Assembly (NCBI RefSeq): GCF_947507565.1
Contig: NC_089191.1
Span: 868,001 to 932,000 of the forward strand
Origin: Oscarella lobularis
Taxonomy: Eukaryota; Porifera; Homoscleromorpha; Homosclerophorida; Oscarellidae
Direction of reading: 5' to 3'
DNA length: 64,000 bases
Shown here: positions 27,113 to 38,403 of the stretch, one piece after another
How the letters are laid out: every line of letters starts with the position of its first letter
Position numbering within the stretch: position 1 is the first letter of the stretch
Notes under the pieces: model-generated
The model's input: the letters and a program-made list of their open reading frames with translations, nothing else
The model's database searches: none
Told to the model about the DNA's origin: nothing
Made by a program: the position numbers and the translations under genes

Positions 27113-27958
27113 ATGTTTGCGACAGTGTCATGCTTGCCACTTGGCATTATTGCCTTACTTTGCTGCCAAATTCTTGCTGCAGAGTCCTCTCCCCTAAGCC
27201 TAAAACCGTCGACGCGGTCGCGCTCAACCCGAGATACCGGACAGCTTCATAGTAGTACCCAGTCAGACGCAAGTTGTTGCAGCACCCTTCAAAGTGTTAT
27301 AAACGGGCAGAGCAACAAACTGCCTTTGAATTGCTACGACGCTCACCAGATGGGTCAAAAAGTGAGTGGAATCTATAAAATCGATCCGCGCGATGGAAAA
27401 GGACCTTTTCGCGTCTACTGCGATATGACAACCGACGGGGGTGGTTGGACCGTTTTTCAGAGACGGCAGGACGGCTCGGAGGATTTTTTTCTCAAGTGGA
27501 ACGAGTACAAGAATGGTTTCGGGGACCTTATGGGCGAGTTTTGGCTCGGCCTTGATAAAATTCATCGTTTGACTGCTCACCAGACGCTGAGGGTTGATCT
27601 GGCCGATTTTGACGGTGCAAAGCGGTTTGCCCAATACCAAGATTTTACTGTGGGAAACGAGAAGTCTAAGTACGTCATGAATATCGGAAAGTATTCGGGA
27701 AATGCTGGAGATTCGTTGACTACTACTCACAGCGGGCAGAAGTTCACCACGAGTGATAATGACAACGATGTACACGGTAGTAATTGCGCTGCTTTATTTA
27801 CAGGAGCTTGGTGGTATAAAGACTGCCACTCTGCGAACCTGAATGGCCAGTATTTGAAGGGGGCTATAACCAAATCGAATGGAGTCAGTTGGACGGCTTG
27901 GAGGGGAGTAAATTACTCACTCAAATTCTCAGAAATGAAAATTAGGCCAAACGATTAG
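27113..27958 (+). CDS. Secreted fibrinogen-related protein, copy 1
   Basis: Single exon, 281 aa. Signal peptide (residues 1 to ~23, hydrophobic core CLPLGIIALLCCQILA), then a short polar linker with a CC pair (SCCSTLQ), then a complete fibrinogen C-terminal domain (about 62-281). The domain shows 'GIYKIDP', 'CDMTTDGGGWTVFQRRQDGS', 'NEYKNGFGDLMGEFWLGLDK' and a Ca2+-site loop 'SDNDNDVHGSNCA', with the usual GAWWYKDCH and a final RPND. Such proteins act as secreted lectins or immune recognition factors (ficolin, tachylectin). No collagen or coiled-coil oligomerisation region is visible, so the CC pair may link subunits. It is nearly identical to 29212-30066. Confidence 0.9.
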   Translation: MFATVSCLPLGIIALLCCQILAAESSPLSLKPSTRSRSTRDTGQLHSSTQSDASCCSTLQSVINGQSNKLPLNCYDAHQMGQKVSGIYKIDPRDGKGPFRVYCDMTTDGGGWTVFQRRQDGSEDFFLKWNEYKNGFGDLMGEFWLGLDKIHRLTAHQTLRVDLADFDGAKRFAQYQDFTVGNEKSKYVMNIGKYSGNAGDSLTTTHSGQKFTTSDNDNDVHGSNCAALFTGAWWYKDCHSANLNGQYLKGAITKSNGVSWTAWRGVNYSLKFSEMKIRPND

Positions 27959-28074
27959 GTTACAGCTGAACTCGTTGCTTTTTGGTCAATAGATACTATC
28001 AATACAATACAATGTCTCTTAAAAATTCAGTCAAATGTATGACGTCTTCGCGAGAGCATTCGGTTTCCTCGTCC

Positions 28075-28944
28075 AAAATGTATGCGTATCATTGTCTGTC
28101 AAATCAAAATATTGTACACTACTGTGCCCCACTACTAGTCTGGTGAACCAGACTACCCCACTACAGTGATGCGTATACGGGATCCATTTCTTCTAGCCAT
28201 GGCAACAGATTCGTCGCTGCCCGAGCCTCTATGGGAAGATCGCGATGTCCGCTTTGACATCAGCCTCCAGTATAATGACGTCGCTACTTAGTTATCTTAG
28301 TCAGATTCGCTCTTACCCTCAGACAAATGAAGATGCGCCCGGGAGAAGTAAACTAAGACCACGCCTCCAAATCTTCGACGAAAAAACCGCGAAATTCTAG
28401 ATCCTAGTCGATCGCCTCGACTCGGTAGAGGACACAAAGGGAAACAACGGCGATAGAGGTAGGAGATGTCGCCGCGTACATATGAAAACGACGCAAAATT
28501 CGCAGGAAAAGTCCTCATAACGAATTTGCGCATCATCTGGTACTCGCAAGCGGTACGACGCGTCAATCTCTGTAAGCGAACGACGAAAGCGTTGCATTCG
28601 AGCGAAATCCGTGCCTGTAGCGATAGGATTCAACTGCGTTGTGAGCATTTCGCCCAGAACGACTACATCCGTGAGTTGAATTAATTTTTTTGGAAAAACA
28701 TTTCAAAGTTTGGATGTAGAAACTTCGCGGGATAACCGAGTCGACGTGCGTTCTGACGAAAAGCAATAACACGCGTTTCGAATTCATTTTCACGAATCTG
28801 GTTTAGTGAGAAAAATATTTCATTCGTTTGTTGTGAAATTTCATCAGGTGACCTGATCTCCGAGACTGTTCTCGTCACTCAAAACAGTCTATAAGTAAAT
28901 TAGATATTTAGGGATTCTAGATCTATTACTGTATTGCAACACAG
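28075..28944 (+). pseudogene. Partial copy of BBS5 (5' exons 1-7), broken
   Basis: This 870-bp segment is a near-identical copy of 32644-33507. It holds the BBS5 start (ATG 28199-28201) and its first seven exons with introns. The similarity stops exactly at the acceptor of the intron before exon 8, so all downstream exons (the second PH-like domain) are missing. In exon 7 the codon GGA of the full gene is TGA here (GTGACCTGATCT), and one Pro codon has become Arg. It lies between the two fibrinogen-domain genes. The introns are retained, so it arose by DNA duplication, and recently. Confidence 0.82.
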
Positions 28945-29000
28945 AACCACTTTACTTTTCTCGCACGTGTTCGCGCTTGCTAAAATACTTATTCTTCAGT

Positions 29001-29211
29001 AATGGGCGGGAGAGAAAATGCCGAGAAAATGCCGGAAACAGGAGAGAAATGCCGGAAAACATCTTGAGCAGTTCACAAGTATGGATTCGTCAGGAGAGAA
29101 ATGCCGGAAAACATCTTGAGCAGTTCACAAGTATGGATTTGTCGTACTTTATCTACAGTATATAGCTAGCAGCAGAACACTTCAGAGTTCAGTTCTTTCG
29201 AGCCGAGGAAG
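29001..29211 (+). promoter_or_regulatory. Promoter region of the second fibrinogen-domain gene, internally duplicated
   Basis: Matches 26972-27112, but a unit of about 54 bp (AGGAGAGAAATGCCGG to GTATGGATTCGTC) is present twice in a row. The second TATA region reads CTTTATCTACAGTATATAGC, a longer spacing than in copy 1. Expression may therefore differ from copy 1. Confidence 0.5.
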
Positions 29212-30066
29212 ATGACCACAGTGTTTGCGACAGTGTCATGCTTGCCACTTGGCATTATTGCCTTACTTTGCTGCCAAATTCTTGCTGCAGAGTCCTCGCC
29301 CCTGAGCCTAAAACCGTCGACGCGGTCGCGCTCACCCCGAGATACCGGACAGCTTCATAGTAGTACCCAGTCAGACGCAAGTTGTTGCAGCACCCTTCAA
29401 AGTGTTATAAACGGGCAGAGCAACAAACTGCCTTTGAATTGCTACGACGCTCGTCAGATGGGTCAAAAAGTGAGTGGAATCTATAAAATCGATCCGCACG
29501 ATGGAGAGGGACCCTTTCGCGTCTACTGCGACATGACAACCGACGGGGGTGGTTGGACCGTTTTTCAGAGACGGCAGGACGGCTCGGAGGATTTTTTTCT
29601 CAAGTGGAACGAGTACAAGAATGGTTTCGGGGATCTTATGGGTGAATTTTGGCTCGGCCTTGATAAAATCCATCGTTTGACTGCTCACCAGACGCTGAGG
29701 GTCGATCTGGCCGATTTTGACGGTGCAAAGCGGTTTGCCCAATACCAAGATTTTACTGTGGGAAACGAGAAGTCTAAGTACGTCATGAATATCGGAAAGT
29801 ATTTGGGAAATGCTGGAGATTCGTTGACTGCTACTCACAGCGGGCAGAAGTTCAGCACGAGTGATAATGACAACGATGAACACGATATTAATTGCGCTGT
29901 TGCAAATACAGGAGCTTGGTGGTATAAAGGCTGCCACTCTGCGAACCTGAATGGCCAGTATTTGAAGGGGGTTATAACCACATTTAATGGAGTTAGTTGG
30001 ACTGCTTGGAGAGGAGTCAAGTACTCACTCAAATTCTCAGAAATGAAAATCAGGCCAAACGCTTAG
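29212..30066 (+). CDS. Secreted fibrinogen-related protein, copy 2
   Basis: Single exon, 284 aa, with the same layout as copy 1: signal peptide, CC-containing linker and complete fibrinogen C-terminal domain. It begins MTTVFATVSC, three residues longer. The first two thirds differ at only a handful of residues. Differences gather in the last third, around the Ca2+/ligand pocket: 'NDEHDINCAVANTGAWWYKG' against the other copy's VHGSNCAALFT and KDC, and 'VITTFNG' against AITKSNG. The duplication is recent, and the changes may alter ligand choice. No transmembrane segment. Confidence 0.9.
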   Translation: MTTVFATVSCLPLGIIALLCCQILAAESSPLSLKPSTRSRSPRDTGQLHSSTQSDASCCSTLQSVINGQSNKLPLNCYDARQMGQKVSGIYKIDPHDGEGPFRVYCDMTTDGGGWTVFQRRQDGSEDFFLKWNEYKNGFGDLMGEFWLGLDKIHRLTAHQTLRVDLADFDGAKRFAQYQDFTVGNEKSKYVMNIGKYLGNAGDSLTATHSGQKFSTSDNDNDEHDINCAVANTGAWWYKGCHSANLNGQYLKGVITTFNGVSWTAWRGVKYSLKFSEMKIRPNA

Positions 30067-30069
30067 CTA

Positions 30070-31925
30070 AACTCGTTGCTTTTTGCACTCATGCTCTAGT
30101 TATCTAACTCGTTGTCACTGTCAGCAATCTTTTCTTCATACTCACAAAAAAATGTTTTAGTTCTGTCAAGCAATCTCTGTAGATAACGGTATTTTGAGAC
30201 TCAAATTTTGTGTCAGCAAATTTATTGAGTTTGAAAGACAATTCCACGTAGATGTTAATAAAAAACACGCGTCTAAAAATGAATTCATGCAGCAATACAA
30301 AATTCTATCTAGCCAAAAAGCTTTCTTCACCTTGATCGTTGATCCAATCTAAAAAAGAACTTTAAGAGTCTGTCAAAAAATCTGTGTACGTACCTTTTTT
30401 TAATGCGTCCGTATTAGCATAACCCAGGCTACACCAACGAGGAGGTTCGGACGCTTCGTAGCCCAAGGCAGCCACCGCAAAGCAATGGCCACCCGTTCCA
30501 AAATTTGAGGGAAGTTTTGGCTTCAACGGCCTCTTCAAACAGTACCCGCCTGGACGCTCGAGTCGGTCCCTTGTTCCGACCCCCCCGGCGCGGTGGTACC
30601 TTCTGACCCTATGAGGGGTATAATGCCGCCTTGGCCCCCCCGAGGGCTTGTGAAGTAGGAGAGCGTACTGGCCACTGTTTGTAGGAGTCAGCAAGGAAAA
30701 CGGTGCAATGCAATGAATCGAAGCCTCCTGGGCCAGATCATCCTTGGTCTAATCGTGCCAATTGGGTGAGAAAAGTGCCGGCAACCAGGCCATGTTGAAC
30801 ACCCCCTTCAAGTCGTACCCACTCGAGCCTAGCGTGGATCGTACTTGTTGGCAACAATAAGACCGCAGCGATCATTAAATCCCAGTGCGCGTACCAAGGC
30901 CGAAGCCCCCATCGCCCTGCCTACGGGCTCCGGCACGGTTATATAAACCGTGGGCCACGCTGAGTCAACTATCCAGAGCTGTCTTCTGCCAATCTCCCGA
31001 GCCAGACGTCAATGGGATTGCCACGAAGCGCAAGGCACCCTACGATGAGAATGCAGTGGCCCGCGACGCTCCCACCCTCAGCCGCAACTGACGGGAACTC
31101 GGCTGTGCAGGCCTTTATATAGGCTGTGCGGGCCTGCCTTCTGATTGGTCTGCTCTTTGCTCCGCCCACCGCTCTGATTGGTCCGCCAATTAAGCAAAAC
31201 TAGTTTTGATCAGGTATTGCCGGTTGATTACCGGTATTGCCGGTTGATTACCGGTATTTTCGATTGACCACACCCCTAAAATGGCGAAAATCAAGATGGC
31301 GAGATAGAATCACAATGTACTGTAGCCTGTACAGGATCTCTGGCGATCTGGAAGTAAGGCTGCACATTTCTTTGTTAGAGTTCTATGAACTTCTATCGCG
31401 CGTTTCACGCACGTACGATCAGCGGTGTCGACGCGCGCGGAATTCGAAAGGAAGTGGTCGCGAATGGGCGTCTCCTTCGAGGCGTAACACGTCGCTAAAC
31501 GCCGGCGATGACGTGAAAGTAAGGAGAACAAAATAAAACCCGAAAACGTAACGAAAGAAAAGGGAAAAGAGCGTTTTTTCTACAATCGAAATTAAAAAAA
31601 AAGATGGCTGCCGTCCACCGTTCACCCATGGTTCATCCCACAGCTCGACTGCGACGTTTTTCGAACGACCACCGCTCAATAAAAGCAATCGAATGTATGG
31701 TCTCGCGATTCGTACGGAAAATTCGGAAATATGGGCCGAAAAAGGCAGCAGGTCAAGGTCATCCTAGGACAACAACAACTAGTAGAGAGGGTCTACCTTG
31801 AGACGAGAAGGCGGCTTTCCGCAGCTTTTTTAGACACTCTTTCTCGTAATTCTCGTGTACTGTATACTTTAGGATATATACAAATTATACCACACCTACG
31901 CGAAACGCAGGCGCAGTTCTTTGCG
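30070..31925. other. Long interval with a GC-rich block of unusual composition
   Basis: 30070-30360 is AT-rich and featureless. 30380-31130 is GC-rich, with long C runs and little of the TCG/GTC pattern of this genome. It contains a palindromic TATA element, CACGGTTATATAAACCGTG, at about 30935-30953. No exon is convincing; a minus-strand frame of about 110 codons at 30362-30694 has no recognisable domain. 31211-31262 holds a short tandem repeat. 31280-31620 contains two AAGATGGC (YY1-type) elements. A 65-codon frame starting at 31604 in good ATG context is the only gene-like trace and is unsupported. Confidence 0.3.
31211..31262 (+). repeat. Short tandem repeat, 21-bp unit
   Basis: The unit GGTATTGCCGGTTGATTACC is repeated about 2.4 times between 31213 and 31262, with no variation between the two full units. 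It borders the GC-rich block. Confidence 0.7.
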
Positions 31926-32624
31926 ATGTTTCGTCAACTTCCCGTTCCCCAGGCTCAACGTGAAGGTACAGTAAGTGATCCTAAGTCTACTGTACTCTGA
32001 TCAGTTACTTGCACAGCCCCTCCGAGGCCAGAACTTCAAGAAGTGAGTCTTGTCGCCTTCTCTTCTCACGAAACACTTCTCTAACGCCCGTTTTAGGAAG
32101 TGAAACTATATAAGAACTCCAGGGAAAGAGAAAAGTGCGACGAAAAAAACTCCTTCTGACTTTTCGGCGATACGTTTTTCCTCGAAGGTACGATAACATG
32201 GCGGACGTCTTCGCTTTGGTGCAGACAATCCAATGTTTGGAAAAGGCCTACATCAAAGACGCAGTCCCAGCTAAAGAGTAAGCTCGCTTCGAAACGCTCA
32301 CGGATAAAAAGGGAAATGATGTCGTCACAGGTACACCGCCCACTGCCTCAAACTCCTCGAGCAATACAGTACAAGGCGAGATTATTTATCAATGCATATA
32401 AGTAGCGAATTACTTGTGCTGGTAGGCCGCTTTTAAGTTAATTGAAGACGAATTCAAAACCCTCGATCATTTCATGGGAGTCTATAAGGTATGGATAGAG
32501 GTCAGGTGTACTTGCTAATAATAATTTGTACCAAATTTTATTTTTGATTTAGCTTGACTGTCCTGCTGCCGTTGGACGAATCAAGGACGGCCGTCCTATC
32601 ACAATAAAAGACGATAAAGGAAAC
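31926..32624 (+). pseudogene. VPS28: VPS28 (ESCRT-I), N-terminal exons only
   Basis: Seven exons: 31926-31965, 32017-32042, 32097-32134, 32188-32277, 32331 to about 32373, 32426-32488, 32553-32624. The product reads 'MFRQLPVPQAQREAPPRPEL', '[16 protein letters not shown]', '[16 protein letters not shown]', 'EDEFKTLDHFMGVYK', 'GRIKDGRPITIKDDKGN', clearly the VPS28 N-terminal core that packs into ESCRT-I. After exon 7 a normal donor (GTGAGC) is present, but no exon of the C-terminal four-helix domain follows: BBS5 begins within 141 bp. The exon 5/6 junction also does not keep frame with any GT donor I can see; a 5-bp insertion (TACAG) would explain it. Probably a truncated copy, with the intact gene elsewhere. 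Confidence 0.72.
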
Positions 32625-32764
32625 GTGAGCAAGACTATAGCAGAAAATGTATTCATATCATAGTCTGTCAAATCAAAATATTGTACACTACTGAGACTAC
32701 ACTACTGTGCCCCACTACAGAGTACTGTACGTTTATGCGTATACGGGATCCATTTCTTCTAGCC

Positions 32765-34553
<1,789 letters not shown>

Positions 34554-34704
34554 GACCTAGAGTAATTCGATAGTCCTTATCCAATAAACAATGACGTCAC
34601 TGAATAAAGAATCCCGGATCGAGTCTTTTTCCGAGTTTTCAGCGTTTAGCGATGTCGGATAGCGGGTATATTGGATTGAACGGTTTATTTTAACGTGCCT
34701 TAGC

Positions 34705-36213
34705 ATGTCTATGAGTAGCGATAACGCCACGGGCGGCTGGTGGTCGAGTTGGATGGACAAAGCCAAGCAAACGGTCTCTCGCCTACGCCATTCCAACATT
34801 ATTTCGTTGATACGTATCATTTGGTAGTCTTCGGCCGCCTTTACGGCAGTCAAGCGCGATTTGAGCGAGTTCGTTCGAACGGTGACGTCAGACACGTCAG
34901 AAGCGCTGGCCACAACGAAAGACGCAATCAAGGAGAAACTGCAGGTAGAGAAACATTTAAAATCGAAGATAGGTGCTCGTAGCAGCAGCAAAGTGAAAAA
35001 AATAAGAGAGAGTCTCTTTGATTTTTTGTAGGTGAGCGAATCAAAAGACGCTGTCAATGTGGAAGAGAAAACTTCCGTTAAATCGAAAGGCGAGTTGATC
35101 CTCAGTGCAGTCAGTATAAATAAGATATTTCTTATAGGCTCGACATCGTCTGCAATGATGCTTGAGACCATCTCTACTAGTAGGAGTGAGGTAAATTGCA
35201 CTATTATTTAATTAAGTGATTTATGCACATGTCGTTTCTCTGCTTTCAAAGACTAATCGATTCATATACTATAATCCTTCTTGTAGGCTGAACTAAGCTC
35301 TCTCAGAAATGACGTCAGTACTTACTGCAGTGAACCAGATGGTATAATCTCTTCGTACTCCTTCTCATATAAGAGTGCGTTTTTAGACGCGACTGCGTTT
35401 TCTGAGTGGAGCTCCACTTTCAATATCGAATCTTGTACCAAGGAGATATCGGAGTTGTTGGTCTCCAATGACAAAATCAGAGCTTTTCAGACGAAATTGG
35501 CACGTGTTTTCTTTTCTTCTTCACTGTGTTTTAGTTAACTCGATTTCTAGGTTCCCAGCACTGTGTCATATAAGACGTTTTGGACGAGATATTTTTATCG
35601 CGTCAATCAATGGAAGAAGGCACGTTTTCAGAACTGAGTGCTTTTAATTAATTGAGAGAGTGAGAGACTCTTCCTTAGGAACAAGAACGTAGGGCTCGAT
35701 TGATAGAAAGAGCCGAGCAACAGGAGACAGAAGAAAACGAATTGGGTTGGGAAGACGAAGGTCAGTTAATAAATAGATAAATAAATAAATAAAGATTGTT
35801 TTGAAGATGATGGAGGAGGAGGAGAAGAGGGTGCTGAATTAGATAAGGGTGATGATGCTGCTTCAAGTCGATCTGATTCCGGAAGTTTGGTCGATCTGTT
35901 GGCGGAACACGCGATGAAGGGTTCGGGAGCTGAATCGCCCGTGTCCACGTCGAGCGAGTCGTTTGTCACGTTGCCGTTGCCGGGAAATAATGGAAGCGAA
36001 GAGGCGCAGAGCCAAAGGAGCAGCGAAGAGCCGTACCGGAAGAAACTAAGCGAAATCAATCTGGGATCATCGACTGAAGACGGAGAAGAGGAAAAGGAGA
36101 AGGTGGGTAAAGATTTAACTAATTAAAACAAACACGTGACTTTATAAATAAAAATTTATTTTCTTTTTGCATAGGAAACTGATGAAGGAGATTGGGAATC
36201 GTGGGATAGTTAG
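34705..36213 (+). CDS. BSDC1: BSD domain-containing protein 1
   Basis: Multi-exon. It starts MSMSSDNATGGWWSSWMDKA, continues with 'VKRDLSEFVRTVTSDTSEAL' (the BSDC1 N-terminal helix pair), then the BSD domain: 'ISELLVSNDKIRAFQTKLVP' and 'VSYKTFWTRYFYRVNQWKKE' (residues ~150-200), with the FW signature of the family. A Glu/Ser-rich disordered part (35806-36103) and the terminal exon ending EGDWESWDS follow, with TAG at 36211-36213. The acidic tryptophan tail matches vertebrate BSDC1 (ending in an EWEDWE-type tail). Molecular role poorly known; the fold is shared with TFIIH p62. Confidence 0.8.
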
Positions 36214-36372
36214 AGCTTATACATAGTTGCACATAGTTAGATTCTATAGCTTCTAATTAACTCAAGTGGTTTTGTGACGTAACTTCCGCCCATCCAAAAA
36301 TATCTCCCCCCAGCATTTCCCAACGCGCTGAGAGAAACTCAACCGCCCGCCCTTTCTCCTATATTCCGCGCT

Positions 36373-38070
36373 ATGGGAATCTGCTTCGGAAAAAGCGCGC
36401 GCCGGCGCCGATTCGACGGGCAGCGCGCGTTCCTCTCGACGAACCTCGAAGACGGAAACGGTACGGGGACCCCACTGCGTCGACGCCCGCCGCCGCCGCC
36501 GCCAGCGCCGTCGCCGCGTCCCCTCTACGTCGCCAAGTACGACTACTCGGGTCGAACGGGCGAGGATTTGTCGTTCGAGAAAGGCGACGTGCTCGAAATC
36601 GTCGACGATTCGGAGAATTGGTGGCTCGCGCGACTCAAGCGCACCGGAGAGGAGGGCTACGTGCCGCGAAACTACGTCGCCTTGTTCAAGACGGTCGCCG
36701 CGCAAGAGTAAGGGGGTGGTTCGAGTCGAGGGGCCCTCGTTCGCACTGGGAAACCGTCGTGCTTGTGGTAGAGACCCCCCTTTTCGTCAGATCCGCATTA
36801 CCGCTTCGGATTCAAACGGATTACGTTGCTTCGAAAAACTTTTTCGAATCAACGAATCGACGCGCGCTAAAAAACGTCAATAATTCCAATTCTCCTCTTT
36901 AGTTGGTTCTTCGGTAAAATTCGTCGCGTCGACGCCGAACGCTACATTCAACTAAACGTCAACGGACCGGGAAGCTTTCTCATCCGCCACAGCGAAAGCC
37001 AACCGGGCAACTACGCTCTCTCGGTCAAAGACGTCGACTCGACCGTCAAACACTATCGAATACGTCGTCTCGACAACGGCGGTTTCTACATAGCGCGCGA
37101 GGCCCAATTTCCCGATCTGCCGACTCTAATCGAACACTATCGCCGCGACGCCGACGGCCTGTGCGCGCCGCTCAGCGTCGCCTGCGTGAATCCGGAACAG
37201 CCGACCGCCGGTCCGGATCCGCGTTGGGAAATTCCTCGCGACGGAATCGTGCACGTGCGCGACTTGGGTCGCGGCCAATTCGGCGACGTCTTCGAAGGCC
37301 GATGGAACGGGACGCCGATTGCGGTGAAGACGCTGCGAACCGGACGCATGAAGGAGACGGAGTTTCTCGCCGAGGCGGAAGTGATGAAGAAACTCCAGCA
37401 TCCGAAGTTGGTTCAGCTCTACGGCGTTTGCACGGTCGGACAGCCCATATACATAGTCATGGAGTTGGTGGAACACGGGGCTCTGTTGAATTATCTCCGC
37501 AGTTCCGCCGGTAAGAGTCTCGGCATTGCTAAATTAATCGATATCGGGGCCCAAGTGGCGTGCGGCATGGCCTATCTCGAGTCGCAGAATTTCATTCATC
37601 GCGACTTGGCGGCGCGCAACGTGCTCCTCGGAAACCATTTCATGTGCAAAATCACCGATTTCGGGATGGCTCGTTTTGCGCCCGATTTCTATAGTGCCCA
37701 AGAGGGCGCCAAGTTTCCCATTAAGTGGACGGCGCCCGAGGCGGCGCTTTATCAAACGTTCACGGTCAAGTCGGACGTTTGGTCGTTTGGGATATTCCTC
37801 ACGGAATTGGTGACGGGCGGCGCGATGCCGTATCCGGGTAAGTTGGGCGCCGAGGTGCTTGCTTTGCTCGAGGGGGGCTATCGAATTCCGAAGCCAAGAG
37901 ATTGTCCCGAGCGCTTGTACGAGATTATGATGACGTGCTGGCATAAGAGTCCGGATCGGAGGCCGACGTTTGAGACGTTGCAGTGGAGTCTGGAGGAGTT
38001 CTTTGCCAACGACGAAAGCGCTTATAAGGAAACAACTCTTAGGCTAGGACCGCCACCGACGCATATTTAG
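36373..38070 (+). CDS. Src/FRK-like non-receptor tyrosine kinase, tandem copy 1
   Basis: Two exons, 36373-36707 and 36903-38070; 500 aa. N-terminal MGICFGKS gives a myristoylation glycine and a palmitoylatable cysteine. SH3 is at ~51-108 (ALYDY-like 'YVAKYDYSG', 'NWWLARL', 'YVPRNYV'), SH2 at ~113-205 ('WFFGKIRRVDAERYI', 'GSFLIRHSESQPG' with the phosphotyrosine Arg) and the kinase at ~225-490: 'LGRGQFGDVFEG', VAVK-type 'IAVKTL', HRDLAARN, DFG, 'KFPIKWTAPEA'. The catalytic loop is HRDLAARN, as in FRK/PTK6, Csk and Abl, not HRDLRAAN of Src proper. The gatekeeper is Met (IYIVMEL). The C-tail has a Tyr (SAYKE) near the Tyr527 position but lacks the QPG that follows it in Src. Confidence 0.9.
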
Positions 38071-38403
38071 CCTTTAGGACAGCAGACTATTTTGTGACAA
38101 TGCAGATATATATATATTGACCGCGGCGGCTTTTGCGCGATGATTCACTGACTAAATGATGTATTGAATAGAATTCCATGCTGTACTCGATTGATTAATT
38201 AATTAATTAATTACGTCAGGGCGTGATAGGTTTGAAAAATAATGCTATAATACAACGCCAACTCCTGGGACATGCAGTCGAAATGAAATTAAGTCAAAGC
38301 AATAGACGAATTTATACGTAACGATCCAGTTTGTCGTATAGAAAACGAAATCTTTAATTGATATCAAAAGCGCACTCCTTTATCCTGAGTGTCGCAATTT
38401 AGC

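Noticed and set aside
30362-30694. A minus-strand protein of about 110 aa in the GC-rich block
   Set aside because: No start context, no domain, and composition unlike any coding exon here.
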